Below are positions 44,841 to 53,033 of a stretch of 64,000 nt of DNA, in pieces. The notes beneath the pieces are model-generated. The model saw only the letters and a list, made by a program, of their open reading frames with translations. It was not told the DNA's origin and searched no databases. This stretch comes from JBIOWF01 sp044868295. GTDB taxonomy: Bacteria; Actinomycetota; Actinomycetes; Streptosporangiales; Streptosporangiaceae. Made by a program: the position numbers and the translations under genes. Where the stretch lies: positions 8,689 through 72,688 of the forward strand of contig JBIOWF010000089.1 in NCBI GenBank assembly GCA_044868295.1, given 5' to 3'. Within the stretch, counting starts at the first letter, position 1, and each line of letters starts with the position of its first letter.

Positions 44841-47375
44841 ATGAGTACGGGTTCTGACACCGAGTTCACCGAGTGGCTGCGCGGCCGGGCGGACGAGCAT
44901 CTGCGCGCCTTGGTCGCCGCGCGGCCCGAGCTCATCACCCCGGTTCCGGCCCACGTCGAGGGGCTGGCCGCCCGGGCGAGCACGCCGTCCGCGCTGGGCC
45001 GGGCACTCGACCGGCTCGACCGGTTCACGCTGGCCGTGGTGGAGACGCTCACGCTGCAGCCCGGCCCGGTCGCCTGCGGGCCTCTCAAGGCACTCCTCGC
45101 CCGTTCCCTGGCCGGTACGGCCAAGCCGGAAGAGCTCGATTCGGCATTCCTGGACGCGCTCGACCGCCTCAGGACACGAGGGCTGATCTACGGGCCGGAC
45201 CACGCGTTGCTGCCCGCTCCCGGGGTCCGGGAGGCGCTCGACCCTCCCGCGGGGCTCGGGCCACCGGCCGTGGACGTGTTCCGCCATCACGCGCCCGAAC
45301 TTCTCGAAACGCTGCTCGCCGACAACATTCCGGGCGACGTGGTCTCAGCCGATCACCCGGCTGTCGGCGGCACTCCGAAAGACCGGCTCACGCCTCCGAG
45401 CGGTGAGACGGCCCCAGCCTCAGGTGTCGGCGGTGGATCTTCGAAAAACCGGCGCACGGCCCCGATCAGGGACACCGCCTCAGCCCGCGGTGTCGGCGGC
45501 GGCGCTCCGAGGGAGCGGCTCGCGGCTCTGCTCGGTGATCGGGCGACGGTCGAGCGTCTGGTCGGGGAGGTCTCCCCACCGGCGCGGGCCGCCCTGGACG
45601 AGCTCGCGTGGGGACCGCCGAGCGGGCGACTGGCCAATGCCAGGCGTGAGGTGCGCACGGCCACCGCCCAGTCGCCGATCGAGCAACTGCTCGCCCGCGG
45701 CCTCCTGGGGGCGACCGGCGAGGAGACCGTGGTGATGCCGCGAGAGGTGGCGCTGTTCCTCAGGGGCGGCCGGATCCACCGGGACCTCTCGCCGCGGCCG
45801 CCGGAGCTGGACGGCGCCAGGCGGGACCCGGTTCTCGCGGACCGGACGGCCGCCGGTCAGGCGTTCACTTTCGTCCGCACCGTCGAGGAGCTGTGCGAGC
45901 TGTGGAGCGTCGACCCGCCGGGAGTCCTGCGAACGGGCGGCCTGGCCGTACGGGACCTGAAGAGGACCGCTCAGCTCCTCGACCTGCCGGAGTATGCGGC
46001 GGCGTTCGTCGTGGAGGTCGCGCACGCGGCCGGGCTGATCGCGTCGGGCGGCTCGGTCGACGGCGAGTGGCTCCCAACGGCCTCCTACGACGGGTGGCGG
46101 ATCAAGGCCACCGAGGACAGGTGGGTCCTGCTGGCGTCCGCGTGGTCGAGCATGAACCGCGCTCCGGGGTTCGTCGGCGAGCGCGACGACCGGGATCGGG
46201 CGCGCGGCGCCCTTCATCCGGATCTGCGCAGGTCGGCGGCTGCGGAGGTGCGGGCTCGGACGCTGGCCGTCCTCGCGTCCGCGAGCCCGGGCGTCGCGCC
46301 GTCCGGCGAGTCGGTACTGGCACGCCTGGCGTGGGAGCAGCCCAGGCGCAGGGGCGCCGACCGGGACCGGCTCGCCGAGTTCACCCTGCGCGAGGCCGAG
46401 CTCCTTGGCGTGACGGGGCTCGGCGTCCTGTCCGGCCACGGCCGGGCGCTCCCGTCTTCGACCCACACGGCCGCCGAGTTGCTGGCGCCGCTGCTGCCCC
46501 AGCCGGTCGCGCACGTGCTGCTGCAGGCGGACCTGACGGCGGTGGCGCCGGGGCCGGTGACGAGCGAGCTCGGCCGTTGGCTCACGCTGGCCGCGGATGT
46601 GGAGTCCAAGGGCGGGGCGACCGTCTACCGGTTCGGCGAGCGCTCGATCCGGAGGGCCCTGGACGCCGGGCAGTCGGCCGACGACCTGGTCATGATGCTG
46701 GAGCGGTGCTCGGCTACGCCTGTCCCGCAGCCGTTGCGCTATCTGGTGGCCGATGTGGCCAGGCGGCATGGCAGCATCCGGGTCGGTACGGCGTCCGCCT
46801 ACGTCCGCTGTGACGATCCGTCCGTCCTGGAGGAGGTGCTGGCGGACAGGCGCGCCGCGCCGCTGCGGCTGCGGCGGCTGGCGCCGACGGTGCTGGCCTC
46901 GAAGACGTCCCGGGCGACTTTGGTCGACTCGCTGCGGGCGATGGGTTACGCGCCTGTCGCGGAGTCCCTCGACGGCGACGTGCTGGTGTCCCGGGCCGAC
47001 GCCAGGCGGGCGGAGGGCCCTCCGGTCAGCCGCGTGGCGGGTTCCGGTGGCCCGGAGCCCGAGGTGGTGGTGGCGGCCGTACGGGCCATGAGGGCAGGTG
47101 ACGAGGCGCACCAGGCGCGACGCGGGCCCGCCGACGCGCCGGACGGCCAGGTGCCGCGCTCCCCCGCGACGGCCACGATCCTCGCCCTGCAGGAGGCGAT
47201 CCGGCAGGGGTCACGGGTGTGGATCGGCTACCTCGACTCGCAGGGTCATGCCACGAGCCGCATCCTGGAGCCGGCGCGGATGGAGGGCGGCTACCTGACC
47301 GCCTACGACGAGACCCGCGCGGCCATTCACCGGTTCGCCGTCCATCGCATCACCGGAATAGCGGACGTCAATTGA
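44841..47375 (+). CDS. Helicase-associated domain protein (XPB partner type)
   Basis: 844 residues from ATG 44841 (MSTGSDTEFTEWLRGRADEHL), probably leaderless. The N-terminal half is alpha-helical and rich in winged-helix-like segments. The middle contains LLPQPVAHVLLQADLTAVAPGPV, typical of the helicase C-terminal/XPB-associated family. The C-terminal ~55 residues form a WYL-like strand pattern (GSRVWIGYLDSQGHATSRILEPARMEGGYL). A low-complexity stretch lies near 180-235. This family often neighbours an XPB helicase; the partner here is at 50760, about 3.4 kb downstream. A role in DNA repair is inferred. Confidence 0.85.
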   Translation: MSTGSDTEFTEWLRGRADEHLRALVAARPELITPVPAHVEGLAARASTPSALGRALDRLDRFTLAVVETLTLQPGPVACGPLKALLARSLAGTAKPEELDSAFLDALDRLRTRGLIYGPDHALLPAPGVREALDPPAGLGPPAVDVFRHHAPELLETLLADNIPGDVVSADHPAVGGTPKDRLTPPSGETAPASGVGGGSSKNRRTAPIRDTASARGVGGGAPRERLAALLGDRATVERLVGEVSPPARAALDELAWGPPSGRLANARREVRTATAQSPIEQLLARGLLGATGEETVVMPREVALFLRGGRIHRDLSPRPPELDGARRDPVLADRTAAGQAFTFVRTVEELCELWSVDPPGVLRTGGLAVRDLKRTAQLLDLPEYAAAFVVEVAHAAGLIASGGSVDGEWLPTASYDGWRIKATEDRWVLLASAWSSMNRAPGFVGERDDRDRARGALHPDLRRSAAAEVRARTLAVLASASPGVAPSGESVLARLAWEQPRRRGADRDRLAEFTLREAELLGVTGLGVLSGHGRALPSSTHTAAELLAPLLPQPVAHVLLQADLTAVAPGPVTSELGRWLTLAADVESKGGATVYRFGERSIRRALDAGQSADDLVMMLERCSATPVPQPLRYLVADVARRHGSIRVGTASAYVRCDDPSVLEEVLADRRAAPLRLRRLAPTVLASKTSRATLVDSLRAMGYAPVAESLDGDVLVSRADARRAEGPPVSRVAGSGGPEPEVVVAAVRAMRAGDEAHQARRGPADAPDGQVPRSPATATILALQEAIRQGSRVWIGYLDSQGHATSRILEPARMEGGYLTAYDETRAAIHRFAVHRITGIADVN

Positions 47376-47421
47376 CGACGGCACCGCCGCCGCGTCCGCC
47401 GACCCCACGAGTCATCGGGGC

Positions 47422-47697
47422 CTACGAAACAATGACGAGAGCGAAATAACCTGGGATATATCGGTTGTCACAGATGTAATTCCGCCACCATCCCTGATAC
47501 AGGCCGTAGGCGCCGGCGACTTCGCAGTCGAGGTAAAGCTGGTAGTAGCCATAGATGTAGGCGCCCGGAACGAGACGCGCCGCACCGGAGGAGCGGGCCG
47601 ACGCCGCCTCGGCCGTGCTCGCACCGGTGACCCCGGCACCGGCGAGGCATCCCACGGCGATGGCGGTGACGAATGCCCGCCGAATCATGTCACGCAT
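47422..47697 (-). CDS. Small secreted protein
   Basis: 91 residues from ATG 47697 (GGAG 6 nt upstream). A clear signal peptide ends near ASTAEAA. The ~55-residue mature part is rich in Tyr, Gly and Ala, with two cysteines spaced as LDCEVAGAYGLYQGWWRNYIC, likely one disulfide. Small actinomycete secreted proteins share the pattern C..AG..G...G.W..Y.C; function unknown. A 31-residue membrane peptide gene lies 28 bp upstream on the same strand. Confidence 0.75.
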   Translation of the reverse strand: MRDMIRRAFVTAIAVGCLAGAGVTGASTAEAASARSSGAARLVPGAYIYGYYQLYLDCEVAGAYGLYQGWWRNYICDNRYIPGYFALVIVS

Positions 47698-47725
47698 GCG
47701 AAGCTCCAATTCATGGCTGATCGAA

Positions 47726-47821
47726 TTAATGAAACAGTCGGCGGCGGGTGGCCGTCCCGAGGTTCACGGCGATGAGAGCGACACCCAGTGCCCCGGCGCA
47801 CTTCCCGATGTGCTCATACAT
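47726..47821 (-). CDS. Tiny membrane peptide (31 residues), upstream of the secreted protein
   Basis: ATG 47821 with GGAG 7 nt upstream gives MYEHIGKCAGALGVALIAVN followed by a basic tail (TRRRLFH), stop at 47726. One membrane segment with a Cys in it. It is 28 bp before the secreted protein gene on the same strand, so the two are probably one operon. No family recognised. Confidence 0.6.
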   Translation of the reverse strand: MYEHIGKCAGALGVALIAVNLGTATRRRLFH

Positions 47822-48146
47822 CGCGAAACTCCTTCGACGGGTCGTGTCGAGCACCGAGCAGGCCGAAATCGGCGCGCGAACCTGACGTGATCGAACAGTT
47901 GCACATCGTAATCACCCAGATGGGCGTTCGGCGCGTGCCGGTGCGGTCGGCGTGTCCCTCGGGTCGTCCAGAGGCCAGGGAGCCGAGTTCAGCCGACACC
48001 GATTTAATCCGTTGCGACGCCCTGGAAAACGTTGCAAAGTAATTCCCGGCAGGCAGAACACCACAGACTGGGAAATGGAGGGCGCGATGCGGTTGCAGAA
48101 AGAACGCGGCTGCCTGAAGTCGCGACCACGCTTCCATTGAATCGCA
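47822..48146. other. Intergenic region upstream of the Y RNA pair
   Basis: About 325 bp with no supported gene. It should hold the promoter for the leftward small-peptide operon and the rightward RNA transcripts. The clearest structure is the hairpin at 48074-48137. No T-loop or D-loop sequence is present here, so a third complete copy of the RNA unit is not seen. Confidence 0.5.
48074..48137 (+). ncRNA. Long imperfect hairpin just upstream of the Y RNA pair (tentative)
   Basis: AATGGAGGGCG at 48074-48084 pairs with CGCTTCCATT at 48128-48137 (ten pairs, one G-U, one bulge). The inner ~40 nt may fold further. It precedes the first Y RNA unit by 9 nt. It could be part of the primary transcript or an unrelated hairpin. 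Confidence 0.3.
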
Positions 48147-48284
48147 CCCTCCCGGTGCGCAGACGAGGGCTACTTCCACTCCAAATGGGGAGACGCGGGT
48201 TCGAATCCCGCCGCCGGTGCCATGCCGGCGTCGTCTAGTGGCTCAGGACAACTGGTGCCTTCGTCGACTCTGATCTCGGGAGGG
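48147..48284 (+). ncRNA. Y RNA-like RNA, unit 1, with permuted tRNA-like module
   Basis: Outer stem CCCTCCCG (48147-48154) with CGGGAGGG (48277-48284), then an internal loop starting GTGCGCA, then a 9-bp stem GACGAGGGC/GCCTTCGTC. Inside is a tRNA-like part in permuted order. T-arm GCGGG-TTCGAAT-CCCGC (48195-48211). Acceptor-like stem CGCCGGT (48212-48218) with GCCGGCG (48224-48230), closed by loop GCCAT. Then D-arm GTC/GAC (48233-48249) with GG in its loop. There is no anticodon arm. This is the architecture of bacterial Y RNAs that bind Ro60, and the Ro60 gene follows at 48456. The D-arm resembles that of tRNA-Glu. The true ends of the RNA are unknown. Confidence 0.85.
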
Positions 48285-48287
48285 CTC

Positions 48288-48422
48288 GCGCCCGGTGCGC
48301 AGGCCGCGGTTACTTCGGAACCATGAGTCGGGGGTTCGAATCCCCTCCACATCTCAAGGATGTGGTAGCTCAGCCAGGTAGAGCAATGGTCTTACCGCTG
48401 CCGAATTCTTGATCTCGGGTGC
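48288..48422 (+). ncRNA. Y RNA-like RNA, unit 2, with permuted tRNA-like module
   Basis: Homologous to unit 1: CCCGGTGCGCAG near the 5' side, GATCTCGGG near the 3' side. Outer stem GCGCCCG/CGGGTGC (one G-U). Inner stem GGCCGCGGT/ACCGCTGCC with one mismatch, covarying with unit 1. T-arm GGGGG-TTCGAAT-CCCCT (48330-48346). Acceptor-like stem CCACATC (48347-48353) and GATGTGG (48359-48365), loop TCAAG. Canonical D-arm GCTC-AGCCAGGTA-GAGC (48368-48384). Again no anticodon arm. It ends 34 nt before the Ro60 start codon, so it may be cut from the leader of that mRNA or made separately. Confidence 0.85.
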
Positions 48423-48455
48423 TCTTCAATTCAATCGACAGGTGGTGTATTCGTC

Positions 48456-49982
48456 ATGTCCAGGTTCAACGTCACAACCAAGGCCCGCACATTCGAGGGC
48501 GGCACCGCCTATCGGCGCGATCCTCGGACCGAGCTCTTTCTTCTCGCGGTCTCGAACATGGTCGGCGAGAACACTTTCTACGAGGCGGGCGACGACCGCG
48601 ACGAGCGGTTCCGCGCGCTCATCCACAAGCTCGCAGTCTCCGACGCCGAGTGGCTGGCCCGGCTCATCGGCTGGCTACGGACGGGCGCGCTCATGCGTAC
48701 CGCGAGCGTCGTCGCGGCGGCCGAGATGGTCAAGGCGCGCCTCGACGCGGGCCTGTCCGGGGGCAACCGACAGGTGATCGACTCGGCGCTGCAGCGGGCC
48801 GACGAGCCGGGCGAGCTGCTCGCCTACTGGATCGGCCGGTACGGCCGGGCCATTCCCAAGCCTGTCAAGCGAGGGGTCGGCGACGCCGTCCGGCGGCTGT
48901 ACGACGAGCGTTCGCTGGCCAAGTACGACGCTCAGGGGCGCGCCGTACGGTTCGGCGACGTGCTGGAGCTGACCCACCCGGCGCCGGCCACGCCCGCGCA
49001 GGGCGATCTGTTCAAGCACGCGATCGATCGCCGGCACGGCCGTGCCGACGACGTGGACGGCGTCCCGGGCTCCCTCACGACTCTCGTCAACCGAGCGCGA
49101 CTGCTGGCCGTGCCGGTGGCCGAGCGGCGTGCCGTACTGGACCTGCCGGACGCGGCGGAGACGCTGCGGGCGGCGGGAATGACGTGGGAGGCGCTGGCCG
49201 GGTGGCTGCAGGGGCCGCTGGACGCGCGCGTGTGGGAGGCGGTCGCGCCGTCCATGGGGTACCTCGCGCGGCTGCGTAACCTGCGCAACTTCGATCGGGC
49301 GGGGATGTCCGACGACGCGGCCGGGCGGATCGCGGAGGGGCTCGCCGCGCCTGAGGCCGTGGCACGGTCACGTGCGCTGCCGATGCGGTTCCTCGCCGCG
49401 TTCCAGGCGGCGCCCTCGCTCCGGTGGGCGTGGGCGCTGGAGCGGGCACTCGACGGGTCGCTGGGATGCGTGCCGCGGCTCGGCGGGCGGACGCTGATCC
49501 TCGTGGACCGGTCGGGGTCGATGTTCTGCGCGATGTCGGCCCGGTCGCAGCTCACCCGCGCGGACACCGGGGCCGTCTTCGGCGCGGCGCTCGCTCTGCG
49601 GTGCGCGAACGCGGACCTCGTCCAGTTCGGTACGACTTCCGCCCGTGTGCGCTTCAGCAAGGGCGACTCCGTGCTGAAGATCGTGGAGCGGTTCAGGAAC
49701 CTCGGCGGGACCGACACGGCACAGGCCGTCCGGGCCCACTACCGGGACCACGACCGGGTCGTGATCGTCACGGACGAGCAGGTGTGGGGTGGATATCACG
49801 GGGGCAAGCCGACCAAGGCGGTCCCGGCCGACATCCCCGTCTACACGTGGAACCTCGCCGGGTACGAGTTCGCCCACGGGCCGGACGGCCCGAACCGGCA
49901 CACGTTCGGCGGCCTGTCGGACGCCGCGTTCGCCATGATCCCGCTGATCGAGGCGGGCCGGATTGGCGACTGGCCCTTCTGA
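48456..49982 (+). CDS. rsr: Ro60/TROVE-domain RNA-binding protein
   Basis: 508 residues from ATG 48456 with AGGTGG upstream. An N-terminal HEAT-repeat ring (the TROVE domain) begins RFNVTTKARTFEGGTAYRRD and continues with FLLAVSNMVGENTFYEAGDDRDERF. A C-terminal von Willebrand A domain carries the MIDAS motif DRSGSM near residue 351. Ro60 proteins bind Y RNAs on the ring surface and misfolded or damaged RNA through the central hole; in some bacteria the complex works with polynucleotide phosphorylase. The two Y RNA-like units directly upstream are the obvious partners. No RtcB RNA ligase is visible in the window. Confidence 0.93.
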   Translation: MSRFNVTTKARTFEGGTAYRRDPRTELFLLAVSNMVGENTFYEAGDDRDERFRALIHKLAVSDAEWLARLIGWLRTGALMRTASVVAAAEMVKARLDAGLSGGNRQVIDSALQRADEPGELLAYWIGRYGRAIPKPVKRGVGDAVRRLYDERSLAKYDAQGRAVRFGDVLELTHPAPATPAQGDLFKHAIDRRHGRADDVDGVPGSLTTLVNRARLLAVPVAERRAVLDLPDAAETLRAAGMTWEALAGWLQGPLDARVWEAVAPSMGYLARLRNLRNFDRAGMSDDAAGRIAEGLAAPEAVARSRALPMRFLAAFQAAPSLRWAWALERALDGSLGCVPRLGGRTLILVDRSGSMFCAMSARSQLTRADTGAVFGAALALRCANADLVQFGTTSARVRFSKGDSVLKIVERFRNLGGTDTAQAVRAHYRDHDRVVIVTDEQVWGGYHGGKPTKAVPADIPVYTWNLAGYEFAHGPDGPNRHTFGGLSDAAFAMIPLIEAGRIGDWPF

Positions 49983-49989
49983 TCGGCGC

Positions 49990-50030
49990 GCTCCCTGTTC
50001 CGCCCATGTCCCGACAGCGGAACAGGGAGC
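49990..50030 (+). terminator. Hairpin terminator after the Ro60 gene
   Basis: A perfect 14-bp stem GCTCCCTGTTCCGC (49990-50003) and GCGGAACAGGGAGC (50017-50030), 13-nt loop, no U-run. It begins 8 bp after the stop codon. Confidence 0.7.
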
Positions 50031-50077
50031 ACCCACGCGCGTGATATTTGTGGAACCTCCGCATCGAAGGATCGACA

Positions 50078-50692
50078 GTGACCTCGCCCGAGCAGCCCAG
50101 CCAGGATCCACAGGACTGGCAAAGCCCGTCCAACCCCCAAGGCCCGCCTCAAGACCAACCCCAAGACCAGCCTCAAGGCCAGTCCTACGGCCCGCAGCCC
50201 GGCCAGCCCGTCGGCCCGTACGGACAAAGTCCCCAGGGGATGTACGGGCAGGATCCCTACGGGGGTTACGGGCAAGGTCCGCAAGGGGCCTACGGGCAGG
50301 CTCCACAGGCATTCGGACAAGCTCCGCAAGGGATGTACGGACAGGGTCCTCAGGGGTACGGGCAGGGCTCCTATGACCCGAGGTACGGGTACTACGGCCA
50401 GCCGTACGGCCCCCCCGCGCGCCAGGACGGCACGCGCACCCACGCGATCGTGGCCCTGGTCGTCAGCATCGTGCTGGCGATGAGCTGCTACGTGACCCTC
50501 GGCGGCATAGCGGGCGCCATCCTGTCCGGGATCGCCCTCAGCAAGGTGGACATGGAGCCGGACCGGGCCCGCAATCTGCTGAAGTGGACGTGGATCTCCA
50601 TCGGCATCAACGTCGTCCTGATCGTGCTCGCCATCGTGGGCTTCGTCATCGCGGGGGTCAACGGCGCCTTCGACATCCCGAACCAGAGCTGA
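50078..50692 (+). CDS. DUF4190-like membrane protein with Gly/Tyr/Gln-rich head
   Basis: 204 residues from GTG 50078 (AAGGA 6 nt upstream). Residues ~1-110 are low complexity, with repeats of YGQGPQG/YGQAPQ. The C-terminal part has two membrane segments of the DUF4190 type (HAIVALVVSIVLAMSCYVTLGGIAGAILSGIAL, split, and WISIGINVVLIVLAIVGFVIAGV). The head is intrinsically disordered and prone to condensation by composition. Function unknown. Confidence 0.82.
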   Translation: MTSPEQPSQDPQDWQSPSNPQGPPQDQPQDQPQGQSYGPQPGQPVGPYGQSPQGMYGQDPYGGYGQGPQGAYGQAPQAFGQAPQGMYGQGPQGYGQGSYDPRYGYYGQPYGPPARQDGTRTHAIVALVVSIVLAMSCYVTLGGIAGAILSGIALSKVDMEPDRARNLLKWTWISIGINVVLIVLAIVGFVIAGVNGAFDIPNQS

Positions 50693-50759
50693 GCAAAACC
50701 GGGACTGATTCCGCTCGCTCTCTTGTTTGATAGGCGGTAGCCGGACAAGGGAGAAGGCG

Positions 50760-52409
50760 TTGAGTGATGGGCCGCTGATCGTTCAGTCGGACAAGACTCT
50801 GCTGCTCGAAGTCGATCACGAACGGTCGGACGAGTGCCGCAAGGCCATCGCGCCGTTCGCCGAGCTGGAGCGGGCTCCCGAGCATGTCCACACTTATCGG
50901 GTGACGCCCCTCGCGCTGTGGAACGCGCGGGCCGCGGGCCACGACGCCGAGCAGGTCATCGACGCGCTGATCAGCCACAGCCGCTATCCCGTGCCGCACG
51001 CGCTGCTCGTGGACATCGCCGAGACGATGGCGCGCTACGGCCGCCTCCGGCTGGAGAAGGACCCGGCCCACGGCCTCATCCTGACCAGCACCGACCGCGC
51101 GGTGCTGGAGGAGGTGCTGCGCTCCAAGAAGATTCAGCCGCTCGTGGGCGAGCGGCTCGGCGCCGACGCCGTGGCCGTCCACCCGTCGGAGCGGGGCAAC
51201 ATCAAGCAGTTCCTCCTCAAGCTGGGCTGGCCGGCCGAGGACCTGGCCGGTTACGTGGACGGCGAACACCATCCCATCGCGCTGGTCGAGGACGGCTGGT
51301 CCATCCGCGCGTACCAGCGGGAGGCGGCGGACTCCTTCTGGCACGGCGGCTCCGGGGTCGTGGTGCTGCCGTGCGGCGCGGGGAAGACGATCGTCGGGGC
51401 GGCGGCGATGGCCCACGCCCAGGCGACCACACTGATCCTGGTGACCAACACGGTGAGCGCGCACCAGTGGAAGCAGGAGCTGATCAAGCGGACCTCACTC
51501 ACCGAGGACGAGATCGGCGAGTACACGGGAACCAAGAAGGAGATCCGGCCGGTCACCATCGCCACCTACCAGGTGATGACGACCCGGCGGCAGGGCGTCT
51601 ACCGGCATCTGGAGCTGTTCGACGCGCGCGACTGGGGCCTGGTCGTCTACGACGAGGTGCACCTGCTGCCCGCGCCTATTTTCCGGATGACGGCGGACCT
51701 ACAGGCTCGCCGCAGGGTCGGGCTGACCGCCACGCTGGTCCGCGAGGACGGCCGGGAGGGCGACGTGTTCTCCTTGATCGGGCCGAAGCGGTACGACGCG
51801 CCCTGGAAGGAGATGGAGAACCAGGGCTGGATCGCACCGGCGGACTGCGTCGAGGTCAGGGTGACGCTCACGGACGAGGAGCGGCTGGCCTACGCGATGT
51901 CGGAGAACGACGAGCGCTACCGGTTCTGTGCCACGACGCCGTCGAAGACCCGGCTGACCGAGGCGCTGGTACGACGCCATCTGGGTGAGCAGGTGCTGGT
52001 GATCGGCCAGTACATCGACCAGCTCGACGAGCTGGGCGAGCATCTGAACGCTCCGGTGATCAAGGGTGAGACCCGCGTCCGCGAGCGGGAGCGCCTGTTC
52101 CAGGCCTTCCGGGACAAGGAGATCCAGGTCCTGGTGGTATCGAAGGTGGCCAACTTCTCGATCGACCTGCCGGAGGCGGCGGTCGCCATCCAGGTGTCGG
52201 GCACCTTCGGGTCACGTCAGGAGGAGGCGCAGCGCCTCGGCCGCGTACTGCGGCCCAAGGCGGACGGCGGCGGAGCCCGTTTCTACTCGGTCGTCAGCCG
52301 CGACACGGTCGACCAGGATTTCGCCGCGCACAGGCAGCGTTTTCTGGCCGAACAGGGGTATGCGTATCACATCATCGATGCGGATGACGTGCTGGCGGAG
52401 GACAGCTAA
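50760..52409 (+). CDS. XPB-family DNA repair helicase
   Basis: 549 residues from TTG 50760 (AAGGGAGAAGG just upstream). Superfamily 2 motifs: Walker A LPCGAGKTIV near 205, DEVH box near 298, the XPB-specific RED motif in TATLVRED, and the C-terminal motif VI QRLGRVLRPK. An N-terminal damage-recognition-like domain begins LIVQSDKTLLLEVDH. It unwinds DNA 3' to 5' in nucleotide excision repair-like reactions. The helicase-associated gene at 44841 is its usual neighbour; here the Ro60/Y RNA block lies between. Confidence 0.95.
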   Translation: MSDGPLIVQSDKTLLLEVDHERSDECRKAIAPFAELERAPEHVHTYRVTPLALWNARAAGHDAEQVIDALISHSRYPVPHALLVDIAETMARYGRLRLEKDPAHGLILTSTDRAVLEEVLRSKKIQPLVGERLGADAVAVHPSERGNIKQFLLKLGWPAEDLAGYVDGEHHPIALVEDGWSIRAYQREAADSFWHGGSGVVVLPCGAGKTIVGAAAMAHAQATTLILVTNTVSAHQWKQELIKRTSLTEDEIGEYTGTKKEIRPVTIATYQVMTTRRQGVYRHLELFDARDWGLVVYDEVHLLPAPIFRMTADLQARRRVGLTATLVREDGREGDVFSLIGPKRYDAPWKEMENQGWIAPADCVEVRVTLTDEERLAYAMSENDERYRFCATTPSKTRLTEALVRRHLGEQVLVIGQYIDQLDELGEHLNAPVIKGETRVRERERLFQAFRDKEIQVLVVSKVANFSIDLPEAAVAIQVSGTFGSRQEEAQRLGRVLRPKADGGGARFYSVVSRDTVDQDFAAHRQRFLAEQGYAYHIIDADDVLAEDS

Positions 52410-52560
52410 GTCCAGGAAATACCGTCGGCCCGAGACATCCGCATCACCCCCTCGCCCAATCGCCCTGCCGGGCATACCCCTACCGCTCATGCAAATCACA
52501 CGGTTTGCCCGAGTTTTTTGGCGTTTTTCTATGCCGGTTTGTCGGGCTCGTGAAGCGGCT

Positions 52561-52911
52561 CTACTGCACGATCACACCGCCGACGAACAGGACGCCGACC
52601 GCCACCGACCAGGCGCCCACGGCGACGCCGAGAAGCACGGTGCGCCCGGTCAGCCACGCGGCCACCGTGCATCCGGCGGCACCGACGGCGAACACCCCCG
52701 AGATGGTCGAGACCGTGTCCAGCCGGGCGGCGCAGGCCCGCGAGGTCTCCTCGTCCGCGCAGAAGGCCTCCAGCCCCCAACCGGCGAACACCGACATCCC
52801 CCAGAGGGCGGCGAGCAGCAGGCTCGCGATGGTCGGGATCACAGGCGATACCCGGGCACGCGTCACGCCGCTACTGGTACCCGCGCCAAGAAAGCGCAAC
52901 ACGCGCTTCAC
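52561..52911 (-). CDS. Small hypothetical membrane protein
   Basis: 116 residues from GTG 52911, start uncertain; GTG at 52845 (VIPTIASLLLAAL) is an alternative. Three hydrophobic segments (IASLLLAALWGMSVFAGW; GVFAVGAAGCTVAAWLTG; VLLGVAVGAWSVAVGVLFVGGVIV) and two cysteines between the first two. No family recognised. Confidence 0.6.
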   Translation of the reverse strand: MKRVLRFLGAGTSSGVTRARVSPVIPTIASLLLAALWGMSVFAGWGLEAFCADEETSRACAARLDTVSTISGVFAVGAAGCTVAAWLTGRTVLLGVAVGAWSVAVGVLFVGGVIVQ

Positions 52912-53033
52912 CGCGCCGGAAAACCGGTTTGTCGTTCATGCCGCCGTCGGTAGGCTCGTGAACTTCGTCGCCACACGTTCTTGACCTTCGCCGCCTCGGC
53001 CCGCCACCTCCTGACCCCGCAAGGAGTTCTCGC

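Noticed and set aside
48195..48384. Ordinary tRNA genes
   Set aside because: T-arm and 3' acceptor strand come before the 5' acceptor strand and D-arm, and there is no anticodon arm. The order and the Ro60 gene next door fit Y RNA better than tRNA or a split tRNA.
52880..53033. Rifamycin-associated promoter element before the HelD-like gene
   Set aside because: I found no palindrome I could match to the described element, so no claim is made.
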